From Diphasiastrum complanatum (lineage: Eukaryota > Streptophyta > Lycopodiopsida > Lycopodiales > Lycopodiaceae), in contig CM055100.1 in assembly GCA_029204225.1 (NCBI GenBank), forward strand, positions 46,604,073 to 46,668,072: a stretch of 64,000 bases of DNA, in the 5' to 3' direction. Below, piece after piece: positions 57,901-60,337 of the stretch. A model generated the notes under the pieces. It was not told where the DNA came from and ran no database searches. It saw only the letters and a program-made list of their open reading frames with translations. Each line of letters starts with the position of its first letter. Position 1 is the stretch's first letter. The position numbers were made by a program, and so were the translations under genes.

Positions 57901-60337
57901 GAAATGGTAATCATCCCCAAGGATCAACTTTATTAAATTTGGAAGAGGTTACATTCATACATAGACTGACTGATCTCGGGGCCACCAACACGTGCTGGGC
58001 ATAGTGCCTGGGTCGCGCCGGTAGAGGGAGCCGAGACCTGGCGACTGGATTCCTAGCGCTGGTTAAGCTGCCCAAGTTTCTGTCTGCCGGACTCCCCCTA
58101 TAGTTCCGGTGTGATTCGGCGCGCCCCCTCTGTCCTGGAATATAGTGCTTTCTGGTAAAGCACGTTTTTTTTGGACTTAGTTTTTATTTTGCTACAAAGC
58201 TTCATGTTACTATTTCACTTGTAACAGTTTATACTCCTCATGTTGCAGCTTTCAGTTCAGCATGGATAATTCAGCAGTTACTTCTTTAGCATCTGCACTT
58301 TTGCAATTTATAGCTTTGGAAGCTACTTTTGTTTCTCGGACTCCTTTGGCTACTTACTCTATGGAATCGTTTTTCCTTTAGTCTATGCAATTTGTTTCTT
58401 TTATTAGCATTGGCCACAGCTTTCCTTGTTTATTTCAATATGAGATCTTTTTGTTTTACTACCCACATTGAGGGGGCAATGTCTTTGTTGTTGACATAAA
58501 GTCCATTCAAGCCTTATTCGACATTATCGGGACAGGACCCATTTATTTGGCAGGCACCAATGATTATCTTCATCCACAGGTTATTAAGCCTCTGTTTAAA
58601 TTGCACAAATAGGCTGAAAGGGGTTGGCCAACTGACAGAGCCTCTTTGTTTTACGTGCTAGGGTTAAGCCCTAATTTTAAGTAGCGTATAAGTAGGAGTA
58701 AAGACATTCATTCAGTAGCTTATGATTTGGATTATCCTTGAGCTCTTTGTGGGAGACTCATTGCTCTTCCTTGTAGGGGATTAGTTGTTGGTTGTACTTA
58801 ATGTTCTTTCAGTATTCTTAGTTGGAGAATGCTGTTATGGTCCATTGTGCTCCATGTGATGCTAAATCTGTGATTAGGTTCATAACAACCCTCCACATTT
58901 GTGAGTTTGGCAGTTCTCGTGTACTTTTCACTCTTGTAATAATGTTGTGTTGTGTTTTTAAAGTGTGTTCCTATTAGGGTTTCTCACTATGCTCTTTTCA
59001 TAATGGTGTGCTTAATCTTATTCTTGATCAATATGGAGATCTATGTGTGAGCTAATTAGCAAACTGCAATAGACATTTTTATCTCCTGTACTGAATGCAA
59101 TTATGGTTCAAATTGGAATTTTGGAATGTATAGCAATATGGGCATGCCACCATCAGAGGGCCCCATCTTTGCCTGTCATGTCATTCCTAAAGATTGAAAC
59201 TTGAAATCGACAAACATCTTGATTATATGAACCATCAAACAGCAGAATTTTAAAGGTCAAAATCTTACCGTATAGAAGGACAAAGACAGGAAAGTAGGAG
59301 TTGCAATGAACATCGAATGCATAGAGCCTGTTTCAAATTAAAACGAATGAAATAGTTTTAAAATGAAAATCCAAATTCCAATACTTCATCTATCACAAAC
59401 AGTAATTTTGACAGCTTAAACTAAAAGTAAAAATATTATTCTTACCACTCGACACGTTGCTCTACAACATGGCTATGTAAGGCCGTTTCCTCCCTGAGGT
59501 AATTATTAGAGAGAAACCTACATACACACCGGTAACGAGTGCAAATATGATTTTCATATTAGGGCAACATAAGATCTGGACAAAGTAGCTTTTTAAGACG
59601 GCGGGAATACTGCTGAAAACTAAATGTCAAGCTCTATCAACTCGTTATGTATCTTAGTTTGCACCTTAAGTTGGACATAAGATTGATCAACCAGCCAGGT
59701 CAGAATCAAGAGCAGTGTCTAGTAACAGTTTCTATGTATTTGAAACATCCTATTAAGTAACAACATGAAACAGATTCATGGCATCAACAAGCTGCGTGAT
59801 GAAAGGTTTACCAGCATAGACTGGCCAAAGTAACGCCAATAAGCCAAAAATGCACCAGCAAAACTGATATTATTGTAAAGCCAGCATGTCCAACACTCTT
59901 GTCATAGCTGGACATGCAGAGCATGAAAAAATAGCATAGTCACATTTAGGGATTAAGGTAAAAACGTATGAAACAAAATTAGTTGAGGCTTCAAGACAAA
60001 ACAGAAATGATGCCATAAAAGCCAGAAATTAATAGACTTACGCTGCACAATAAGCCGATGCTGCCAGAAGTAACAAGAAGCTACAAATCACCATGAATGC
60101 AGGATCGTCACGGGCCCACTGGTTCTTAGTCTCTGCATACATTTTAGGCTACTTCAGCAAAAAGAAAAAGATTGATAAACCCCAACATCAAAATTTCTGA
60201 CCTCTCCACTGGTCCCGAACAATGAGTTAGTCTATTCACTAACTTGCAAAGCAAACTGTTTGAATGAAATTTCAATGGATAATCATTCAGAATATGGACC
60301 ATTTTACGTACGCTTGTGGTACTTTGTATGTTGATAG
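27884..60337 (-). CDS. UNC-50 family Golgi membrane protein, eight in-window exons
   Basis: UNC-50 proteins (GMH1 in yeast, UNC50 in animals) are conserved multi-pass membrane proteins of the Golgi/ER system; the nematode protein is needed for trafficking of an acetylcholine receptor. Exons on the minus strand: 60312-60337, 60042-60132, 59812-59907, 59446-59517, 59269-59327, 36716-36838, 36500-36571, 27884-27942. All eight join in phase with GT donors and AG acceptors and leave no stop before the TGA at 27884-27886. Family signatures in order are [77 protein letters not shown] and GFNPSRF near the C-terminus. Hydrophobic spans correspond to membrane segments (the [31 protein letters not shown] and [10 protein letters not shown] regions). 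The N-terminal exon(s), expected to encode roughly 50-70 residues including the WQM block, are not seen up to 64000. The gene looks functional. Confidence 0.95.
28057..28094. repeat. (CT)n microsatellite
   Basis: A run of about 18 CT dinucleotides with one GT interruption near its left end. Confidence 0.95.
28100..28945. other. Intronic DNA without a recognised gene
   Basis: Nothing coding is visible. ggcctttggcc near 28673 and ggccaaaggcc near 28797 form a small inverted pair, and tttaaatagg near 28789 is TATA-like. Part of this may be a decayed LTR, since gypsy integrase follows at 28946. Confidence 0.35.
28946..29112 (+). pseudogene. Gypsy integrase fragment with internal deletion
   Basis: [20 protein letters not shown] followed by ELAQLF is the integrase core motif, as also seen in the minus-strand gypsy at 52200-52300. 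After VEKAR it jumps in frame to [20 protein letters not shown], which belongs about 100 residues further on (compare 19545). The second catalytic Asp and the Glu are lost with the deleted part. Confidence 0.8.
29098..29250 (+). repeat. Probable 3' part of a chromovirus LTR with a weak primer site
   Basis: tagctacccatgcat at 29099 also ends the LTR piece at 30690. The sequence then runs to gctccttaca, followed by ttttatatcaaagc near 29240-29255, which resembles the TGGTATCAGAGC primer site. Together with 30270-30700 it would make one complete LTR. Confidence 0.4.
29256..29925 (+). other. Gypsy leader or internal remnant, no gene recognised
   Basis: No conserved motif is seen between the possible primer site and the integrase C-terminus. 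It may be leader sequence left after loss of gag and most of pol. Confidence 0.3.
29926..30255 (+). pseudogene. Gypsy integrase C-terminus with chromodomain (chromovirus)
   Basis: EVAYKLELT, a stop, then [16 protein letters not shown] is the GPY/F-type integrase end. In a second frame [20 protein letters not shown] and [14 protein letters not shown] is a chromodomain: the Y-L-V-x-W-K-G and TWE signatures are intact. Chromodomains mark the chromovirus branch of Ty3/gypsy and can steer integration toward particular chromatin. Stops and one frameshift show it is dead. Confidence 0.85.
30256..30269 (+). other. Polypurine tract of the chromovirus
   Basis: aaaaggggtgagaa lies directly before the LTR start TG at 30270. 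Confidence 0.8.
30270..30704 (+). repeat. Chromovirus 3' LTR, 5' part
   Basis: It starts tgttaggccccaatcatgg after the polypurine tract, is clearly GC-richer than its surroundings, and breaks off at tagctacccatgcat (30690-30704), the motif shared with 29099. Confidence 0.65.
30705..31125. other. Intronic DNA with a short unidentified frame and a 23-bp tandem repeat
   Basis: A 109-codon + frame (30700-31029) starts within the LTR break and matches nothing known to me. At 31054, 31077 and 31100 gactattggctatccaact recurs with a 23-bp period (three units, the last slightly changed). Confidence 0.45.
31126..31352 (-). repeat. 3' LTR of the minus-strand copia in the 8.6-kb intron
   Basis: On the minus strand AAGGAGGG is followed at 31352 by TGTTGGAATG. 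The next ~200 bp align with the LTR at 48597: ccataggttactttgaccca, then aaggtc, gtgta.ccatgg and actcatgggtcc. The left end is uncertain because similarity fades near 31130. Confidence 0.75.
31600..32667 (-). pseudogene. Linker and RT-entry copies joined to integrase and RT scraps
   Basis: The 228-codon frame 31981-32667 reads [38 protein letters not shown] and VLVDLPHGA (RT entry), then [14 protein letters not shown] (a late RT block), then [20 protein letters not shown] (an integrase block normally far upstream). Next, 31636-31974 repeats the linker/RT entry: [47 protein letters not shown]. The order is scrambled relative to any working copia. Confidence 0.75.
32592..33008 (-). pseudogene. 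Copia integrase-RT linker with an 80-bp tandem duplication
   Basis: The Gln-rich linker ([20 protein letters not shown]) matches the linker of the + relative near 47300-47500 in style (Q-P-A-x-x-x-G-Q-Q repeats). The DNA unit tttgttgtccaaagtgttcc is repeated at 32718 and 32798 with an 80-bp period and shifts the frame. Confidence 0.8.
33003..33512 (-). pseudogene. Copia integrase segment in two tandem copies
   Basis: Copy 1 (33244-33510) encodes [17 protein letters not shown], then [20 protein letters not shown] and [20 protein letters not shown]. Copy 2 (from 33169 down) repeats [20 protein letters not shown] and [20 protein letters not shown]. The DNA copies are offset by 263 bp and differ at few positions, so the duplication is recent relative to the element's other damage. 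Confidence 0.9.
33625..33858 (-). pseudogene. Copia integrase core, N-terminal part
   Basis: [20 protein letters not shown] and [20 protein letters not shown] carry the first catalytic Asp region. The core is shifted relative to the protease frame. A diverged second-Asp region (TDRGGEY, expected near 33560) can be read only out of frame. Confidence 0.82.
33798..34734 (-). pseudogene. Copia zinc knuckle, protease and pre-integrase
   Basis: The frame 34387-34734 carries the knuckle [14 protein letters not shown]; the frame 33798-34628 carries the protease and pre-integrase ([32 protein letters not shown]). The protease motif is [12 protein letters not shown]: the usual Asp-Ser-Gly is Asp-Ile-Gly, which should abolish or strongly weaken proteolysis. 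The + relative at 46000 keeps Asp-Ser-Gly. Gag upstream of the knuckle is missing. Confidence 0.88.
34800..35110. repeat. Pyrimidine-rich low-complexity DNA, (TTTC)n and (CTT)n
   Basis: ttctttcctttctttctttc near 34814-34840 and a run of cttcttctt at 35040-35073, grading into ccctccctctccctttccct. The Arg-rich and Leu-rich frames over it are artefacts of the repeat. Confidence 0.9.
35111..36070. other. Intronic DNA, no gene recognised, with a 136-bp tandem duplication
   Basis: Nothing coding is recognised. gatgaccaatatgtgctg at 35819 recurs as gatgaccaataggtgctg at 35955. The two 136-bp units are almost identical, so the duplication is young. Confidence 0.7.
36071..36466 (-). other. 131-codon minus-strand frame in the UNC-50 intron, unidentified
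   Basis: It lies 34 bp downstream of the UNC-50 donor at 36499 on the same strand. The second half ([36 protein letters not shown]) looks protein-like, but I do not recognise a family, and the C-terminal end runs into the 136-bp duplication. It could be an intron-derived chance frame. Confidence 0.2.
36500..36838 (-). CDS. UNC-50 middle exons (two exons)
   Basis: Exon 36716-36838 (123 bp) begins after acceptor ATCACAG, completes the Val codon split with 59269 and encodes [20 protein letters not shown] through NFLGYD. Its donor is G/GTAGGT. A 144-bp intron separates it from exon 36500-36571 (72 bp, acceptor ATTGCAG, donor G/GTAAGT), which encodes [15 protein letters not shown] and a hydrophobic segment. 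The split Asp-Val junction GAT-G/TT is exactly the conserved GYDVLPF motif. Confidence 0.95.
36839..37369. other. Intronic DNA, nothing recognised
   Basis: AT-rich sequence between the UNC-50 exon at 36838 and a LINE fragment at 37370. No domains or repeats were noticed. Confidence 0.5.
37370..37800 (-). pseudogene. LINE reverse transcriptase fragment
   Basis: The DNA aligns with 41566-41990 of the large LINE over about 400 bp, for example tttcggaaatcaacaaaaca against tttcctgaagtccacaaaac, and later acatgcccaatcat and gatgatgttggt. In the LINE this part encodes the RT block around [15 protein letters not shown]. Here it is full of stops. It belongs to the same family, older or less constrained. 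Confidence 0.82.
37801..39130. other. Intronic DNA, possible solo LTR
   Basis: No gene. Near 38480-38960 the sequence has an LTR-like layout: a TATA-type box tctataaatagcc at 38567, then a G/T-rich stretch and ctcgttccttgattctta. No terminal repeats or target duplication could be confirmed. Confidence 0.3.
39139..39672. repeat. 530-bp purine tract: (GA)n plus a minisatellite
   Basis: The + strand is almost exclusively A and G with scattered C. (GA)n runs at 39139-39188 and 39588-39672 flank a block with a unit of about 92 bp (gccagagagagagcgaggag at 39391 and 39479, gggagcaggggacggaggga). It lies directly at the 3' end of the LINE. The long Arg/Glu- or Ser/Leu-rich frames across it are not genes. 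Confidence 0.92.
39690..40200 (-). other. LINE 3' region
   Basis: A 105-codon frame (39868-40185) containing an Asp run (DDDDDGDDD) and [14 protein letters not shown] is matched on the + strand at 63540-63760 (DDDDDAHTH, HVAARA), so this region belongs to the family's 3' end. Read on the minus strand it ends attaataaagctttctttct and CT repeats in place of a poly(A) tail. Confidence 0.65.
40215..40480 (-). pseudogene. LINE ORF2 C-terminal Cys/His knuckle
   Basis: The 67-codon frame 40225-40428 reads [20 protein letters not shown] then RCPVYYEIR, a CX2C...EHF...C arrangement found at the C-terminus of plant LINE ORF2 proteins. Its spacing and order support a nearly complete ORF2. Confidence 0.8.
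40662..41476 (-). pseudogene. LINE ORF2: rest of reverse transcriptase
   Basis: GVKQGC appears near 41430 out of frame with the long frame. [20 protein letters not shown] near 41270-41310 has the YADD catalytic pair. 211 codons (40662-41297) continue with [32 protein letters not shown] and [16 protein letters not shown], as in the thumb and C-terminal region of these enzymes. At least one frameshift separates it from the frame before. Confidence 0.88.
41477..43351 (-). CDS. LINE ORF2: endonuclease and first part of reverse transcriptase
   Basis: This frame of 624 codons is the longest in the window. N-terminal endonuclease blocks are [47 protein letters not shown] (GDFN signature), and [12 protein letters not shown] followed by [10 protein letters not shown] (SDH signature). 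RT follows near residue 465 ([16 protein letters not shown], where a working element usually has KAxGxDGIPxE), [37 protein letters not shown] and [17 protein letters not shown] (first catalytic Asp). The frame ends just before the GVKQGCPLSP block, which continues in other frames. The start is uncertain because upstream sequence to about 43490 may belong to ORF2. Confidence 0.9.
   Translation of the reverse strand: MLFTETHESQERGLPIFPGYRWDSVYRPETRSASGRGFGGVACLYRESLHPSIEFIRHDEYARYIWIRIVGHDIGLDRDLFVAACYFPPESSSFAEYTGSPYLVLSPDIIRFAERGHILLTGDFNARTSSRQSEFYDIIDQLRVHALDSDEMGVTRVSEDSLGPITPYGEHLLHFGEAHELAIYNGLTCWPNSGRYTCHPHSGGHSVVDYLMGSPSSIPLISDFHISPTTLSDHSFLSFAIGRLPPPQPSSHPLLTCAPRYTFSSLYTLAYQESLASLLHSFPRDSTIETQAAFLSTSFHTAASLVFPSKPYKGRHTRSSSLRPLHPPWYDAECRSLHHLVNHARTHDPHLLHSARRSCRRTLRRKKRAYDDSEGKRLVDLLFSSSSGAFWHEFIPRAPPPLLDDLCIWTDYATSLYTIPTDTPTSISPCPTKFTFFTSDMVLAAIKRMKSHKARDIEDLESELLTHASDLLAPTLATLLNSAIVSGFPSSWCTNIIHPIHKNGDLMIAGNYHTIMIGHVLTKLYGTILQSAVSSEAENRRLHALGQAGFRSHYSTTDHIFTLRALIEEAKYKKERVYCCFVDFRKAFDSVPRSLLIQRLCDLGFSTYIVLAVMALYEKVLGCF
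43490..44045 (-). pseudogene. LINE ORF1-like protein (coiled coil and RRM-like part)
   Basis: The frame 43490-43945 (151 codons) includes [40 protein letters not shown] and [20 protein letters not shown], a layout typical of the RNA-binding half of LINE ORF1 proteins. A helical stretch upstream in another frame ([20 protein letters not shown], near 43940-44000) looks like the coiled coil. A frameshift near 43930 separates the two. Confidence 0.7.
44046..44362. repeat. GA-microsatellite-linked imperfect repeats (LINE 5' region or LTR end)
   Basis: Two related blocks, ggtccataccctctgccgga at 44088 and gggccataccctttgccgga at 44212, share ggacacgtgtc and gtatgg and are interleaved with GA runs (44047-44073, 44124-44160). 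They lie just upstream of LINE ORF1, where promoter monomers would sit. The right end tttgaggcgccggcgcaaca (44343-44362) is the reverse complement of the LTR start at 57540 apart from one change, so it may instead be an LTR terminus. Confidence 0.5.
44411..44549 (+). repeat. Truncated 5' LTR of the copia element
   Basis: Matches 48862-49034 of the 3' LTR from tttggctaagcattgctctc to tgctttcctaca. It has only about 7 CT dinucleotides where the 3' LTR has about 21. The U3 part is missing, cut off at 44410. Confidence 0.88.
44550..44562 (+). other. Primer-binding site (tRNA-Met)
   Basis: tggtatcagagct abuts the LTR end at 44549 and is canonical. Confidence 0.92.
44998..46356 (+). CDS. Copia Gag-protease frame
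   Basis: Starting at the ATG at 44998 ([20 protein letters not shown]), 452 codons are open. Gag of the UBN2/DUF4219 type comes first: [40 protein letters not shown], and [13 protein letters not shown]. The knuckle [14 protein letters not shown] lies near residue 257, then the protease block [18 protein letters not shown] near residue 335 and [20 protein letters not shown]. The frame stops at DTYE, just before the pre-integrase domain, which continues at 46405. A TGA there is a single-base break of the polyprotein. The upstream in-frame ATG at 44944 lies in the leader and is less likely. Confidence 0.92.
   Translation: MAKESEAIGSLFSEDRLDGTNHSLWSYMMKNLLIAKRLWDLVNGDEERPPSLAPPTPPGSSSSPSSEEQKKWDRKDAQAHSMVALAMKRSILPHIRSCKTSKSAWDTLYTMYRVKNPTRVVYLRNQLSLLKMQEGDQVTNHLTKIKDLREELLNIDEIIEDAQFVSITLNSLPSSYLTFVSSLSISLRGQQLSFDELVGLLLQEEVTLNKIKLSSRKAREKASQKGKGKPPSKDEQKPIGGQDFNTQKKKGKCHYCKKYGHFIKDCKKKLTKEASKGIDTSASLAILDQELEASGDLFNQDYAFVSNIASTSTSTSMRNSGFVLQVADFQPIEWVIDSGATRHMTSRKEAFTKLVKMQNGSKVQCADDASYSIHGFGIVAIILPNGEEKYIKNVFYVPRIKKNLLTVSTMLKQGLVVEFKEDKCLVKDPKRSVLIIVSGTMHAGLFIMDTYE
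46360..46999 (+). pseudogene. Copia pre-integrase and integrase core (broken)
   Basis: [20 protein letters not shown] and [20 protein letters not shown] form the zinc-binding pre-integrase domain. [20 protein letters not shown] and [17 protein letters not shown] carry the first Asp, and [20 protein letters not shown] the second. Near 46870 QQNG is altered and about 50 bp are lost, shifting the frame before [17 protein letters not shown] has become DVCDP in the core motif (usually DVCGP). Confidence 0.88.
46944..47666 (+). pseudogene. Copia integrase C-terminus and linker
   Basis: [60 protein letters not shown] and [14 protein letters not shown] are the integrase C-terminal blocks. A Gly-Gln-Gln/Pro-rich linker follows ([16 protein letters not shown], then [12 protein letters not shown]). 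The frame then reads [20 protein letters not shown] as RT is approached. Confidence 0.88.
47621..48222 (+). pseudogene. Copia reverse transcriptase with 49-bp tandem duplication
   Basis: [20 protein letters not shown] shows that the RT entry has been deleted: the linker joins directly to [40 protein letters not shown] and [20 protein letters not shown]. The DNA gaagcaagcc...acttttgt is duplicated in tandem (47852-47900 and 47901-47949, 49-bp period) and shifts the frame. The catalytic [11 protein letters not shown] lies beyond it near 48030. Confidence 0.88.
48215..48559 (+). pseudogene. Copia RT end and deleted RNase H
   Basis: [20 protein letters not shown] and [14 protein letters not shown] end the RT. 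The frame then leaps to [20 protein letters not shown] and [20 protein letters not shown], the very end of RNase H. The core with its acidic residues (SDWAG, STESEY) is missing, so no RNase H activity can exist. Confidence 0.88.
48586..48596 (+). other. Polypurine tract
   Basis: ttaaggaggg directly precedes the LTR start tgttagaaat at 48597; the minus relative has the same tract at 31353. Confidence 0.88.
48597..49034 (+). repeat. Complete 3' LTR, 438 bp
   Basis: Starts tgttagaaataaatg, ends gctttcctaca, with a (CT)n run at 48903-48944. It shares ataggttactttgaccca with the LTR at 31352 in the other intron. A 3' flanking base run ataat is seen, but the 5' counterpart was lost with the truncated LTR, so no target duplication can be checked. 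Confidence 0.92.
49035..49806 (-). pseudogene. Gypsy Gag fragment sandwiched between two copia elements
   Basis: On the minus strand, 49537-49776 has a coiled-coil-like frame ([20 protein letters not shown], and [20 protein letters not shown]). 49195-49455 reads [20 protein letters not shown] and [21 protein letters not shown] shifted [20 protein letters not shown] and [20 protein letters not shown] reaches the left break. This is the typical gypsy Gag core. Left of 49035 the frame enters the copia 3' LTR, and right of 49806 another copia LTR begins. Both copias therefore inserted into, or recombined within, the same gag. Confidence 0.85.
49807..50538 (+). repeat. 5' LTR of a second copia element, 732 bp
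   Basis: Starts tgttagaaatggtgaactcc, ends cccgttcacgaca, followed directly by a canonical primer site. Near 49841-49960 it is rich in gacgcgaagcgaag-like motifs. ctatttaactatcttgtaaa near 50148 could be the promoter/poly(A) region. The 3' LTR is not in the window. Confidence 0.85.
50539..50550 (+). other. Primer-binding site (tRNA-Met)
   Basis: tggtatcagagc, a perfect match to the canonical plant copia site, immediately after the LTR. Confidence 0.93.
50603..51320 (+). pseudogene. Copia Gag (broken) with zinc knuckle
   Basis: [20 protein letters not shown] and [19 protein letters not shown] open the frame (50603-50881); AWERLK is followed by TAG and then [21 protein letters not shown] shift near 51100 leads to [20 protein letters not shown] and the knuckle-like [14 protein letters not shown], in which the second Cys is Tyr. 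One stop and one shift are the only lesions, so the copy is fairly young. Confidence 0.87.
51321..52095 (+). pseudogene. Copia second zinc knuckle, protease, pre-integrase, start of integrase
   Basis: [14 protein letters not shown] is an intact knuckle. [15 protein letters not shown] (near 51510-51555) is the protease active site. [20 protein letters not shown] continues in another frame, then [31 protein letters not shown] and [18 protein letters not shown]. At 52095-52105 integrase breaks off and minus-strand gypsy integrase begins. Everything downstream of the first catalytic Asp is lost. Confidence 0.87.
52096..52700 (-). pseudogene. Gypsy integrase zinc finger and core (truncated)
   Basis: The H2C2 finger is readable across frames: [20 protein letters not shown], then a shifted QYVTNC and [14 protein letters not shown]. 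The core 52096-52375 reads [18 protein letters not shown] (first Asp), [20 protein letters not shown] and [18 protein letters not shown] (second Asp). The frame leaves gypsy at VFHHL and runs a few codons into the copia. The catalytic Glu and C-terminal domain are gone. Confidence 0.87.
52813..53390 (-). pseudogene. Gypsy RNase H (two overlapping frames)
   Basis: The frame 53109-53390 has [40 protein letters not shown] and [19 protein letters not shown] (catalytic DAS region). The frame 52813-53085 has [20 protein letters not shown] and [20 protein letters not shown] (usually GKxNxVADALSR; here NAYDKR). One frameshift near 53090-53110 separates the frames. Confidence 0.87.
53320..54290 (-). 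pseudogene. Gypsy reverse transcriptase
   Basis: The frame 53976-54290 contains [20 protein letters not shown] and INLVP, the RT entry; a gap with a shift follows. 53320-53883 (187 codons) reads [20 protein letters not shown] (first Asp), [34 protein letters not shown] and [20 protein letters not shown] (catalytic FLDD). [20 protein letters not shown] ends the domain. The catalytic residues are intact; only frame breaks inactivate it. Confidence 0.9.
54220..55902 (-). CDS. Gypsy Gag-protease frame, 560 codons
   Basis: From the ATG at 55902 ([14 protein letters not shown]) the frame has an acidic N-terminus with a helical part ([20 protein letters not shown]), then the Gag core [53 protein letters not shown] and [21 protein letters not shown] Lys-rich stretch is followed by the knuckle [14 protein letters not shown] near residue 345. 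Protease follows near residue 430: [20 protein letters not shown] and later [17 protein letters not shown]. The active site is Asp-Asp-Gly-Val where gypsy proteases have Asp-Ser-Gly-Ala. The frame overlaps the RT-entry frame at 54220-54290. Confidence 0.92.
   Translation of the reverse strand: MTTSSGPDQPLTRGIDELKTESLRFSKGKEPMEVEEHEQFAEELDELVTKEQFLHLVTKVDELKLALANFKSSVDDSFVELKGLILSSAKGSLPSTSQLSPSPPLLVVSGEPMRSHPSVFKDLKPPTFIGEEKDSNADILQTFLSKWKNIHALKQTPDHLQAIEASLSLGPMAYKWWLNLQETGQTPRSWKAFEEAFLRAFLSENELDRAWEKTVMDKSLIQYISQCREAILKIKNMDDYQKVRGFVRGLKDEYKVEVQRNSPTTLEQALRYAQIYDDSVGRKRARQQPLSEQPSQKDFQFKKKFLKRKKEDKVKSEAPQKRPLLIQLLKSEDFEKAKQERLCFVCMGKGHTVRQCLKGPFTKKDKKDKKQVHLVQTVSFPSDSVASEIKVYHEDHEHCCQLTSAMLARPFSFGSHDLVRMHGKVGDQSVRVMVDDGVTHNFINYTLVKKLRLPEVPSQHRYIVSLAKGEDKKIRETMVSNLNLGIQGYQDEINFQIMHLDRTDIVLGRDWLYSLGPSLHRNYQENILSFQHKEIQLHGEHDVPNSPYGLQFRALSANRR
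55903..56777 (-). other. Gypsy 5' leader with loose internal repeats
   Basis: Non-coding. The pattern ctcgctgatct...ccaaa...gg.cccaaaa recurs about every 100 bp (56146, 56236, 56327), giving an array of imperfect repeats between primer site and gag. Such leader repeats may influence packaging or internal initiation; here that is only an inference. Confidence 0.55.
56778..56789 (-). other. Gypsy primer-binding site (tRNA-Met)
   Basis: gctctgatacca on the + strand is the complement of TGGTATCAGAGC. One base separates it from the LTR terminus tgtaagag at 56791. Confidence 0.9.
56791..57525 (-). repeat. Gypsy 5' LTR and following GC-rich DNA
   Basis: The LTR inner end is tgtaagagatcctaacacc. 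The outer end is not recognised; GC-rich sequence continues to a second primer-site-like motif at 57526. ccccgtgcttacac occurs at 57347 and again as cccgtgcttacac at 57428. The second part is probably leader DNA of the element whose LTR starts at 57540. Confidence 0.55.
57526..57537 (-). other. Second primer-binding site of minus orientation
   Basis: gctttgatacca differs by one base from gctctgatacca and stands two bases before an LTR-type TG at 57540. Confidence 0.65.
57540..58150 (-). repeat. Probable LTR of another minus-strand element, GC-rich
   Basis: Starts tgttgcgtcggcgcctcaaa. The GC-rich block ends near 58150, where AT-rich intron DNA resumes. On the minus strand ccaaatttaataaagttgat (near 57930-57950) offers a poly(A) signal. 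The terminus recurs inverted at 44343-44362. The right end is estimated from composition only. Confidence 0.5.
58151..59268 (+). other. Intronic DNA with a possible LTR at about 58480-58890
   Basis: cacattgagggggcaatgtc at 58465 looks like a plus-strand polypurine tract followed by an LTR start (tgtctttgttg at 58480). TATA-like gcgtataagtagg lies near 58684. No coding remnants precede it. The remaining DNA up to the UNC-50 exon at 59269 shows nothing. Confidence 0.35.
59269..60337 (-). CDS. UNC-50 5' exon cluster (five exons)
   Basis: Exons of 26, 91, 96, 72 and 59 bp are separated by compact introns of 179, 134, 294 and 118 bp. Donors read C/GTACGT (60312), C/GTAAGT (60042), G/GTAAAC (59812), G/GTAAGA (59446) and G/GTAAGA (59269). 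Acceptors read TTCCAG, ATGCAG, GTCCAG, ATGTAG and AAACAG. Phase is retained at every junction; for example, the split Trp codon TG/G is rebuilt both at 59812/59517 and at 59446/59327. The first listed exon is only 26 bp and encodes YQHTKYHK plus split codons. Confidence 0.95.

Larger units (their letters stand above)
36839..59268 (-). other. 22,430-bp intron of UNC-50 filled with retrotransposons
   Basis: It is bounded by the donor GTAAGA next to 59269 and the acceptor CACAG next to 36838. It contains a LINE fragment, a near-complete LINE, two + copia elements, a minus gypsy, a gypsy gag fragment, LTR-like segments and long GA microsatellites. Confidence 0.92.
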
